Shown here: one piece after another, positions 1-6,238 of the stretch
Position numbering within the stretch: the stretch's first letter is position 1
Layout: each line of letters starts with the position of its first letter
From: Cloacimonetes bacterium UBA6081
GTDB lineage: Bacteria; Cloacimonadota; Cloacimonadia; Cloacimonadales; Cloacimonadaceae
Direction: 5' to 3'
Assembly: GCA_002428685.1 (NCBI GenBank)
Contig: DIXL01000013.1
Location: 1 to 13,794, forward strand
DNA length: 13,794 bases
Made by a program: the position numbers and the translations under genes
The notes under the pieces: model-generated
Told to the model about the DNA's origin: nothing
Databases searched by the model: none
Seen by the model: the letters and a program-made list of their open reading frames with translations, nothing else

Positions 1-37
1 TGAAAAAAATGGGGGGATGCCTCATGTGATTTTCTAC

Positions 38-66
38 TTGACAGATATTGGAGATTTCGGACTAAT
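38..66 (+). promoter_or_regulatory. Probable sigma-70 promoter for the effector operon
   Basis: A perfect -35 hexamer TTGACA (38-43) is followed after 17 nt by ACTAAT (61-66), which matches four of the six -10 consensus bases. Transcription would start near 73, leaving a leader of about 25 nt that contains a GAGGAG ribosome binding site (86-91) six bases before the ATG at 98. The spacing is coherent and supports the start at 98 for the first gene. This is the best promoter candidate on the + strand upstream of the operon. It was called by eye, without a score. Confidence 0.5.
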
Positions 67-97
67 GAAAACATTAATTTTTTACGAGGAGTTTTAT

Positions 98-1162
98 ATG
101 AGAACTTACTATTGGGACAGGTTTCGAGTTCATCAACGCGCCAAACGGGATGCCAGGTTGGGCATACCTCCTGCTGAATGGGATGGTAATAACGGCAATG
201 TATCGTTTACCGAACAAGGGTTAGAAACTGCATGCAATAGCGACATCAACGACATTCACCAGAAATGGAAGAAGGCGGAGAATAAGATTTTAAATGAATT
301 GGTAACACTTGTTCCCAGTGCTAAGGGAAGTGCTGACCGCTATACAGCCAAGCTAAAAGCTTATAAAGAAAAATATGGTAAAGATGCGGGACCCGATCCA
401 AAGGTAGGACATTCTTTCTGGACAATCCTGTTCATATTCGTTTGTGCGGCTATCGAGGCTTCTCTAAATGCTGCGGCCTTCCGAATGCTTCGGGATAGTG
501 CATTCAATACTTGGATGATTGCCCTTTCACTCTCGATCAGCATAGTATTTCTGGCCCACCACTGGGGAAAACTGCTTAAAAGCAGAGACAAGGTGCTGTT
601 TGAAAATGTGTCAACGATTGGAATCCCGATTGTGGTGATTTTAATAGCCTATTTTGTGGGTATGGCGCGAATGAATTCAGCGATAATGAGAGAAATAGAT
701 GAGAGCTCGATTAAGCTATCCTTTGCGATATTTATCATCGTTAATCTGGTGGCATTCCTGATCACGGTTTTTACCAGTTACAAGCACAGCCCTATCTATC
801 CCCGGCTGCAGCAGCCTTTCAAACAATACAAAAAACGCAGGCGACATTATTATGATAGGATCGAATCATTGAAATCCAATTTGACCGAAGCCATCTCTCG
901 AATAAAAGACAAGATCATGCTTGCTGAGTTTTACCGCCAAGAATATCAGCGTATGAACCAGTTGGTTAGAACAGAATTGGGGACGCAAAGCCCTGTGTAT
1001 TTTAGCGATAAGAAGTCGTGGCAGATTATTGCTGATATCCCAGCAGAATTGAATAAATACATAACGGCACCCCGACCAACCGAAGAATACATGGAAGACT
1101 TGGGAAAAAATAATAAAGCAATCGTCGATCTCAAACAAATTCTTGGCAAAGTAGAAGGCTAA
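98..1162 (+). CDS. Four-helix integral membrane protein with coiled-coil tail
   Basis: I do not recognise a named family. From the ATG at 98 the protein has 354 residues. The polar N-terminal part (1-104) is followed by four hydrophobic segments at about 105-128, 136-156, 172-191 and 205-227. A basic stretch KKRRR (245-249) and a charged, probably helical tail (250-350) come next. The even number of helices and the positive tail suggest that both ends face the cytoplasm. I chose 98 rather than the in-frame ATGs at 17 and 65 because GAGGAG lies six bases upstream and the putative promoter spans 38-66. The stop is two bases before the next start, so the gene is co-translated with the lipoprotein gene and then the CARF-RelA gene. 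This position suggests a membrane partner or effector of the CRISPR signalling module, which is inference only. No CARF or nuclease motif is visible in it. Confidence 0.8.
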   Translation: MRTYYWDRFRVHQRAKRDARLGIPPAEWDGNNGNVSFTEQGLETACNSDINDIHQKWKKAENKILNELVTLVPSAKGSADRYTAKLKAYKEKYGKDAGPDPKVGHSFWTILFIFVCAAIEASLNAAAFRMLRDSAFNTWMIALSLSISIVFLAHHWGKLLKSRDKVLFENVSTIGIPIVVILIAYFVGMARMNSAIMREIDESSIKLSFAIFIIVNLVAFLITVFTSYKHSPIYPRLQQPFKQYKKRRRHYYDRIESLKSNLTEAISRIKDKIMLAEFYRQEYQRMNQLVRTELGTQSPVYFSDKKSWQIIADIPAELNKYITAPRPTEEYMEDLGKNNKAIVDLKQILGKVEG

Positions 1163-1164
1163 GC

Positions 1165-1902
1165 ATGAGAAAACAGCTAATATTACTCGTCCTACTGACG
1201 ATGGTAATGGTGTCTTGCAAAAAAGCCCCTGAAAAGATAAAAAAGATTGTAAAAGGTAAATCAACTATTGATGTTTTGGTATTGATAGATGCCACCTCCA
1301 GCAGCACCAGATTTATCAAGGACTATCAGGAGGGAATAAAGCAACTGGTGGAAGACCTGCCGGGTAAAACGAATCTGAGCATCGGATGGATAAACGACAA
1401 TACCGAAGCAAGTTTCCAACCCGTGCTAAAGGTATCTCTTCCGGGCTTCAATTTTATGAAAGATAGTGAACTTGACGTGCAGGAAGCTCGAAAAAACATA
1501 GTTGATTCGGTGAACGTGTCTATTGCTAAAAGTCTTTCCTCTATGAAATCTGTTTCCAGTTCTGATATTCTTTCCTCCTTCCGGTTAGCCCAAACCTATC
1601 TGAACGAGCCTAACAACAGAAGATTCTTGTTTATATTCTCAGACATGCAGCAAAATAGTGACACCACCTTGGGCAAGATAGACAACCTTAATGTTTCGGA
1701 GATAGAAGACAAAATCAAACAGCTAAAAGAAAGCTCCAAACTGCCTGACTTAACCGGAATATCTGTTTGTGTGGTTGGGGCATATAACAACAACAACAAG
1801 GATTTCATTGCCTACCAAGATTTTTGGCAGAAAGTGATTAATGCTTCGGGAGCAAAGCTTTTGTACTACGGGCATGCATACAAAGCAGTAGACTTGAAAT
1901 AA
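1165..1902 (+). CDS. Lipoprotein with von Willebrand A-like domain
   Basis: The 245-residue product begins with a short basic n-region and a hydrophobic core (5-17), followed by a Ser-Cys at 17-18. This is a plausible lipoprotein processing site, with Met at -3 as an imperfect lipobox. The mature part resembles a von Willebrand A fold. A hydrophobic strand at 35-41 leads into DATSS (42-46), close to the DxSxS metal-ion-dependent adhesion motif, and a second strand RFLFIFSD (153-160) ends in an acidic residue as expected for that fold. Two Asn-rich and Ser-rich stretches (128-135, 208-211) look like loops. The start follows AGAAGG (1153-1158). The gene sits between a membrane protein and the CARF-RelA gene in one unit, so an envelope-linked role with the membrane protein is likely. 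A direct role in CRISPR immunity is not shown by the sequence. Confidence 0.72.
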   Translation: MRKQLILLVLLTMVMVSCKKAPEKIKKIVKGKSTIDVLVLIDATSSSTRFIKDYQEGIKQLVEDLPGKTNLSIGWINDNTEASFQPVLKVSLPGFNFMKDSELDVQEARKNIVDSVNVSIAKSLSSMKSVSSSDILSSFRLAQTYLNEPNNRRFLFIFSDMQQNSDTTLGKIDNLNVSEIEDKIKQLKESSKLPDLTGISVCVVGAYNNNNKDFIAYQDFWQKVINASGAKLLYYGHAYKAVDLK

Positions 1903-1914
1903 GGGCGTAACATC

Positions 1915-3249
1915 ATGAAAAGAAGCAAGGACAGAAATGTCCTTTTGGCTACACTGGGAATGTCAGCGGCAGTAGTAAGCGAAACAGCCATAAAATTGGA
2001 ATCGGAAGGAACGATTCTGGACAAGATAGTGGTAGTTCATACTGACCATAAAGATGTTTGGGAAAAGAAAACTAAGTCTGAGATCGGAATCGGGCTGAGC
2101 GATCTGATCAAGTTCTATGCCGATAAAAAGGGTGATCCAGGATTTGTTAAACCTGTGTCTCTGGGAAGAGATGACATTGAGTCTCTCCAAGACAACAAAG
2201 AGCTCCTGAGGACTTTAGTCAAGACCATCGACAGTTATCAAAAAGAAGGCTACAAAACACACGTGGCGATAGCCGGGGGCAGGAAAACTATGTCTGCCAT
2301 GGCTCAATTTGCCGCGTGTCTGATGGGTTGTGCAGGTTTGTATCATGTTCTGTTAAATGGAAATGAAGTGGCTCTTACAGAGCAGTATGGATTCGAACTT
2401 GAACCTGCGATGATAAATCTGGTAAGGATTCCTGTGATAGATTACTCGCAAATTCTGGCCAGCAGCCTATGCGACACCGGTGTGTCGGGAGAAAAAAAAG
2501 ACTTGTCTGCTTTCCTGCAAAGCGTGGATTACGATGTGTCCAAATTGGTGGATAGTGTAAATGAAAACCTATCGAGCCAGCATGGCTGGCGATATCTTAA
2601 GGCTCAATATGACAAGAGACATAATCTCTATGCCAGTCTTCTGGACTTGCTTTCTGCCTTGCTAAGAGCTACAGTATCAGATATTAAGCCGCATCCTATT
2701 ATTGATGGAAGGATCAAGGAATTTGGTAGTTTATATGAAAAATATCAACTCTGGCTTAGGGATCCTTGCCGAAAAGTAAAAAGTATCTCCGACATTACTG
2801 ATCTGGCCGGACTGAGAATAATCTGCTACAGCTTGGGCGATTTGGAAAAAGTAAAAACCCGGATTCATGAGCTTGGGCAAAAAAAACAACTGCGTATAAT
2901 TAAACAGAAGGGGAAATCGGACGCATATGGAGGCGTGGTAATCGACAAAGATTATGGTTATGTGGCCTATCACTTTGATGTCAGTTTCTGCGGAGACAGA
3001 CTAAAGCTTCCTGAATATAAACACATGAAAGGCCTAAGAGCCGAGATCCAGATAACCACCATAATGCACCATGGCTGGGCTAAGCTGGAGCATGGTCTGA
3101 GATACAAGAGTGACAAGTATTTGGAGCTGGACGATTTCGACAAAGCAAGGGTTAGTCTTAATTTCCAAACTGCAATGATGTCCATTAACGAGGCTTTGGA
3201 AAAAATAGACGAGATTCAGAAGATATATATAAACTACTCTCCCAAGTAA
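1915..3249 (+). CDS. CARF sensor fused to RelA/SpoT-type synthetase
   Basis: Residues about 8-185 look like a CARF domain: an N-terminal strand then ATLGMS (12-17), and GGRKTMS (121-127), the ligand-loop signature of the Csm6/NE0113-like group that binds cyclic oligoadenylate. Residues about 255-400 match the RelA/SpoT synthetase fold. GRIK (265-268) corresponds to the nucleotide-binding GRxK motif. D296 in ITDLAG is the metal-binding aspartate. GYVAYH (348-353) matches GYRSIH. EIQITT (377-382) with EHGLRYK (392-398) is the usual C-terminal motif. No hydrolase HD, TGS or ACT domain is present, so it resembles a small alarmone synthetase placed under CARF control. Expected chemistry is transfer of pyrophosphate from ATP, either to a guanine nucleotide giving (p)ppGpp or, as in toxic small alarmone synthetases, to tRNA CCA ends. 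The sequence does not decide which. It starts 12 nt after the lipoprotein stop behind a weak AAGGG. Confidence 0.88.
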   Translation: MKRSKDRNVLLATLGMSAAVVSETAIKLESEGTILDKIVVVHTDHKDVWEKKTKSEIGIGLSDLIKFYADKKGDPGFVKPVSLGRDDIESLQDNKELLRTLVKTIDSYQKEGYKTHVAIAGGRKTMSAMAQFAACLMGCAGLYHVLLNGNEVALTEQYGFELEPAMINLVRIPVIDYSQILASSLCDTGVSGEKKDLSAFLQSVDYDVSKLVDSVNENLSSQHGWRYLKAQYDKRHNLYASLLDLLSALLRATVSDIKPHPIIDGRIKEFGSLYEKYQLWLRDPCRKVKSISDITDLAGLRIICYSLGDLEKVKTRIHELGQKKQLRIIKQKGKSDAYGGVVIDKDYGYVAYHFDVSFCGDRLKLPEYKHMKGLRAEIQITTIMHHGWAKLEHGLRYKSDKYLELDDFDKARVSLNFQTAMMSINEALEKIDEIQKIYINYSPK

Positions 3250-3264
3250 AGACTTTTGGGGGGA
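3238..3264 (+). terminator. Hairpin after the CARF-RelA gene, possible attenuator
   Basis: TCTCCCAA (3238-3245), which includes the last codons of the CARF-RelA gene, can pair with TTGGGGGG (3256-3263) across a 10-nt loop, with two G-U pairs. No uninterrupted T-run follows, only AATAATTGAGTTTT, so it is a weak terminator at best. It could instead act as an attenuator or an mRNA-end barrier that sets different levels for the upstream and downstream genes. Drawn by eye without a folding energy. Confidence 0.3.
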
Positions 3265-3365
3265 ATAATTGAGTTTTACAGACCTAAAAATAGAGAGGAA
3301 CAGGAATATCAATAGTATAATTTGACAGGAGAATATGTAATTCGCTTAAGAAAAGGAGGATAAAA
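3250..3365 (+). promoter_or_regulatory. Intra-operon gap with strong ribosome binding site, possible second promoter
   Basis: This 116-nt gap is the longest between genes from 98 to 13527 and the only one longer than 17 nt, so it may separate two transcription units. It holds a near-perfect AAGGAGG (3353-3359) six bases before the ATG of the second CARF gene. A TATAAT at 3316-3321 could be a -10 box, but no -35 hexamer lies at the right distance. A TTGACA at 3322-3327 is followed 17 nt later by only CTTAAG, and that start would remove the ribosome binding site. A secondary promoter is possible, not demonstrated. Confidence 0.3.
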
Positions 3366-4667
3366 ATGAAACTTCTGATTGTATTGCTGGGAAGTAATCC
3401 ACTGCCTGTTTTTGTAACGATCAAAGCACTATGGCACAATGAAGGCTTAGGTTTTGACAAACTGCTGTTTGTGTTTTCTACCCACACCCAAGATTTCTGT
3501 CCATATATTAGAAAAGCTCTTGATCTTCCGGACAAAATGATCGAATACTGCAATCTGGAAGATAATCAACGTAGACCTCAGGCAATTAAAACTAAACTAA
3601 TTTCTTCCCTCCAAGGATTAGATCCCCAACCCTTGGAAATCCATTTTAACCATACCGGCGGGACAAAAACCATGGCGATTCACGGGTTTACGGCAATTGC
3701 GGAATTTGCTGCAAACCGTGCTATTCCACTTATGATTTCTGATTTGGATCCGGATTGCCACAAACTGAATGTTACCCAGAATGGTTACACCACAATGTAT
3801 CCGCTTAACGGTAGCTACCTCGACAGCATCAAATGCTCGATTGAAGATCTCACGGGATTGCATGGTTTTACTACCAAAAACGAGGGACTTTCTGAGATAG
3901 ATGACACATACTTGGGTATGCCACTAAAGGATTTCTTTACTGAGGTGCTTTCGCCAGTCCACATCATGGTCTTCCTTAAGGGAAAATTTCATGACAAGTG
4001 GTCGGAAGTAAGAGATTTGAAAAAAATAAAAAAAAATCACACCAAACTTCCCGAGCATCTGGTGAATTGCCTTGATTTGAAAAGTAAGGGAAAAATACTG
4101 AATTATTTCTGTCTTGGAAACCTGAGCACAGTAGTAGGGTTGGAAGACAAAGATTTTTTTGCCAATCTGTATGGAATTCTGGATTTTATAGATGGCAAAT
4201 GGCTGGAATATATGGTGTTTACCAGGATAAAAGCTTTGTTTGCCGAAAGACAGATATCCGCAGATCAGGTTTTGCTGGGTCATAAAGTTCAACTGGGGGA
4301 CATTGCAGCAAATCGGGATTGCGAATTGGACGTTGTGGTAATGAATGGCTATCAGCTCACTCTGATTTCATGCACCACTAGCAACAGAATCAGCACGGTT
4401 AAACAAAAGGCGTTTGAGGCTGTTTTCCGGGCCAATCAATTAGGAGGAGAACAGGCTAAAGTGCTGGTGGTGAGTATGATGAGCGCAGAAGAACCCAAGG
4501 ATAAAAATGACTGGACCATGAAGTCCCTCGAATATGATTTAACTTCGTTTGAGCTGAAGAGAAATGTGCTTCTGGCAGGAAAGCAGCATTTACAGAACTG
4601 CATTACTCCGGAAAGCCATCCGGATTATGAAAGTTTGGATAATATTTTGAAAGAAATGCTAGCCTAA
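3366..4667 (+). CDS. CARF protein with Can2/Card1-like nuclease domain, altered active site
   Basis: The 433-residue protein has an N-terminal CARF domain (about 1-165) starting with the LLGSNP strand-loop (7-12) and carrying TGGTKTMA (97-104), the ligand-binding loop found in Can2/Card1 and the DUF1887 family. The second half looks like the PD-(D/E)xK nuclease domain of that family. DGKWLEYMV (276-284) corresponds to the conserved G-x-W-L-E helix and ELD (320-322) supplies the metal-binding acidic residue. The next strand should end in E-x-K (usually ECKT) but reads ISCTT, so Ser335 and Thr337 replace the acidic residue and the catalytic lysine. Lys346 or Lys348 just downstream might substitute, or the protein might be a dead nuclease acting as a sensor or messenger sink. 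AAGGAGG precedes the start. An A7-T-A9 run lies between the two domains. The family call is solid, the activity is not. Confidence 0.85.
   Translation: MKLLIVLLGSNPLPVFVTIKALWHNEGLGFDKLLFVFSTHTQDFCPYIRKALDLPDKMIEYCNLEDNQRRPQAIKTKLISSLQGLDPQPLEIHFNHTGGTKTMAIHGFTAIAEFAANRAIPLMISDLDPDCHKLNVTQNGYTTMYPLNGSYLDSIKCSIEDLTGLHGFTTKNEGLSEIDDTYLGMPLKDFFTEVLSPVHIMVFLKGKFHDKWSEVRDLKKIKKNHTKLPEHLVNCLDLKSKGKILNYFCLGNLSTVVGLEDKDFFANLYGILDFIDGKWLEYMVFTRIKALFAERQISADQVLLGHKVQLGDIAANRDCELDVVVMNGYQLTLISCTTSNRISTVKQKAFEAVFRANQLGGEQAKVLVVSMMSAEEPKDKNDWTMKSLEYDLTSFELKRNVLLAGKQHLQNCITPESHPDYESLDNILKEMLA
4020..4036 (+). repeat. A7-T-A9 tract inside the second CARF gene
   Basis: Seven A (4020-4026), one T and nine A (4028-4036) encode the lysine-rich linker between the CARF half and the nuclease half. 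Loss of one A in the longer run brings an in-frame TGA after about ten codons, and gain of one A reaches a TGA after about fifteen. Slippage in either direction would therefore give a CARF-only protein of roughly 235-240 residues. The tract is plain in the sequence; any biological use of it is inference. Confidence 0.7.
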
Positions 4668-4678
4668 AGGAGGTTGCT

Positions 4679-6238
4679 TTGATAGTAGCAATTTATGACG
4701 TAACTAGGATTCAAAGCTTCGTCTTTGCCTCGCGCAAGATGAAGGAAAACGTAGGTGCTTCGCACATGGTGGACTTGGTTTTAACTGAATGGCTTCCAGA
4801 GCTTCTTAAGAAGCGTTATCCATTAGCCAAAACAGACTGGCAGAATAGCTTTGTTATGCCTTCAGCAAATCAACCTGCCACAATCGTTTATATTGGCGGT
4901 GGAAATGCCATGGTAATCTACAAAAGTAAGGATGAGTATCAGAAGGTAAACTGCTGTTTGTCCAAAAAAATACTGGAAGAAACGGGCAATGAATTACAGG
5001 TAGCCTCTGCCTGGGTTGAATTGACCGATGATCTCTCGACTCTGCGCAAACTGCTTTTTGCTAATCTGGCTGCAGGGAAGGCTACCAGAGCAGTATCACT
5101 GCCCCTTCAGGGAATCGGGATTACCAGAGCCTGCAGCAGCGATGGCTTACCGACTACGATCTTTGAGGACAAGGAATATCTCTCTCTGCCAACGAGCAAA
5201 AAACGCAAATATGCCGATGAACGCAAAGACTATTTTGAGAAGCTTTTTTCTGAATATTCATTTCCCAGCTTATTAGATGAGCTTGGTGGGGCAGAGGGGA
5301 ATAATTACATTTCGGTAGTCCACATTGATGGCAACGGGATGGGAAGTGTGTTTAATGAGGCTCTGGCAGCATGCGAAACTCCCGAAACCTGGTTTGATAC
5401 AATGCGTAGTCTATCGTGCCAAATTAACAAAGCCTTCCTAAGTGTGTTCAGTGAAATGCTTGAAACCCTAAAATATATCCAGACCCTGCCTGACTTCAAG
5501 GAAGTATTTACCGTTAATGATGAAGGGATGCTGCTCCGTCCCCTAATTGTAATTGGTGATGACATCACCTTTGTCACGGATGGACGTTTGGGAATCCCGC
5601 TGGCTCGCTTGTTTCTAAAACAACTCAGGTCAAAATCAATCCAAGTGGGAAACCGAGAGAAAAAACTGACCGCCTGTGCCGGGGTTGCAATCGTAAAAAG
5701 CCATTTCCCCTTCTATCGGGCTTATAAGCTGGCGGAAGAGCTGTGTGCCAGCTCCAAGAAAAAAGCCAAAGCTCTGGATGGAAATGATTATGGCTGCTGG
5801 ATAGACTGGCACATTGCCCAAGGGGGACTGGTGAATGATCTGGGAGCTCTGCGCTGCAAACAATACATGGTTTCTGGTATGGGTATTCCCAACATTCATG
5901 GTATTACAGCAGCAGACTTGCCGCTGTATAATCTGCTGTTCAGACCCTGGAAGATTGGGGAGGGAGTTTATGATTTTACTCAGTTCCTTGATCTGCTAAA
6001 GGGATTTACCAAGTTTCCCCGTTCCAGATGGAAAACGCTGCGCAACAACGCTATTCTTAGCGAGGATGCGATAAATAATTGCCTTCGCGAAATGGAATCC
6101 AGAGGTCATAAGCTTCCCAGCTTCAGAGAGACTAGAGAATTCTATCCAAGCAGAGAGACATCAAACATTAGTCCATATTTCGACGTGTTGGAAACCAGCG
6201 AGTTTTATTATGAATTAGATATGGGAGGGAAACCATGA
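4679..6238 (+). CDS. cas10: Cas10-like cyclase subunit, no HD domain
   Basis: The large subunit of a type III complex and the probable cyclic oligoadenylate synthase. It starts on TTG behind AAAGGAGG (4666-4673). The protein is 519 residues, short for Cas10, and begins directly with the first palm domain: VTRIQSFVF (8-16), typical of Cas10/Cmr2, then a degenerate loop GGGNA (73-77). A linker follows, and the second palm has the metal-binding strand HIDGNGMG (215-222) and the hairpin loop IGDD (292-295), a variant of GGDD that keeps both aspartates. CAGVAIVKSHFPFYRAYKLA (333-352) is the usual Cas10 helix region. The N-terminal HD nuclease domain is absent, so single-stranded DNA cleavage by this subunit is not expected. 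The C-terminal 150 residues are helical, as in the Cas10 D4 domain. Its stop overlaps the next start by four bases (ATGA). Confidence 0.88.
   Translation: MIVAIYDVTRIQSFVFASRKMKENVGASHMVDLVLTEWLPELLKKRYPLAKTDWQNSFVMPSANQPATIVYIGGGNAMVIYKSKDEYQKVNCCLSKKILEETGNELQVASAWVELTDDLSTLRKLLFANLAAGKATRAVSLPLQGIGITRACSSDGLPTTIFEDKEYLSLPTSKKRKYADERKDYFEKLFSEYSFPSLLDELGGAEGNNYISVVHIDGNGMGSVFNEALAACETPETWFDTMRSLSCQINKAFLSVFSEMLETLKYIQTLPDFKEVFTVNDEGMLLRPLIVIGDDITFVTDGRLGIPLARLFLKQLRSKSIQVGNREKKLTACAGVAIVKSHFPFYRAYKLAEELCASSKKKAKALDGNDYGCWIDWHIAQGGLVNDLGALRCKQYMVSGMGIPNIHGITAADLPLYNLLFRPWKIGEGVYDFTQFLDLLKGFTKFPRSRWKTLRNNAILSEDAINNCLREMESRGHKLPSFRETREFYPSRETSNISPYFDVLETSEFYYELDMGGKP

Noticed and set aside
17..97. 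N-terminal extension of the membrane protein from ATG at 17 (or at 65)
   Set aside because: It would overlap the putative promoter at 38-66, has no suitable ribosome site upstream, and the ATG at 98 has GAGGAG at an ideal distance.
866..1264. 132-codon open frame on the - strand spanning the first two genes
   Set aside because: It is antisense to two well-supported genes that share an operon, and its product has no family features.
3327..3340. AGGAG followed by ATG-TAA, a minimal start-stop leader ORF
   Set aside because: The spacing of three bases is too short for efficient initiation and no function can be supported.
3322..3350. TTGACA followed 17 nt later by CTTAAG as a promoter for the second CARF gene
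   Set aside because: The -10 match is poor (three of six) and the transcript would start near 3357, inside the ribosome binding site.
3924..4292. 122-codon - strand open frame in the second CARF gene
   Set aside because: It is phenylalanine-rich because it reads the complement of the A-rich tract, and shows no start signal or domain.
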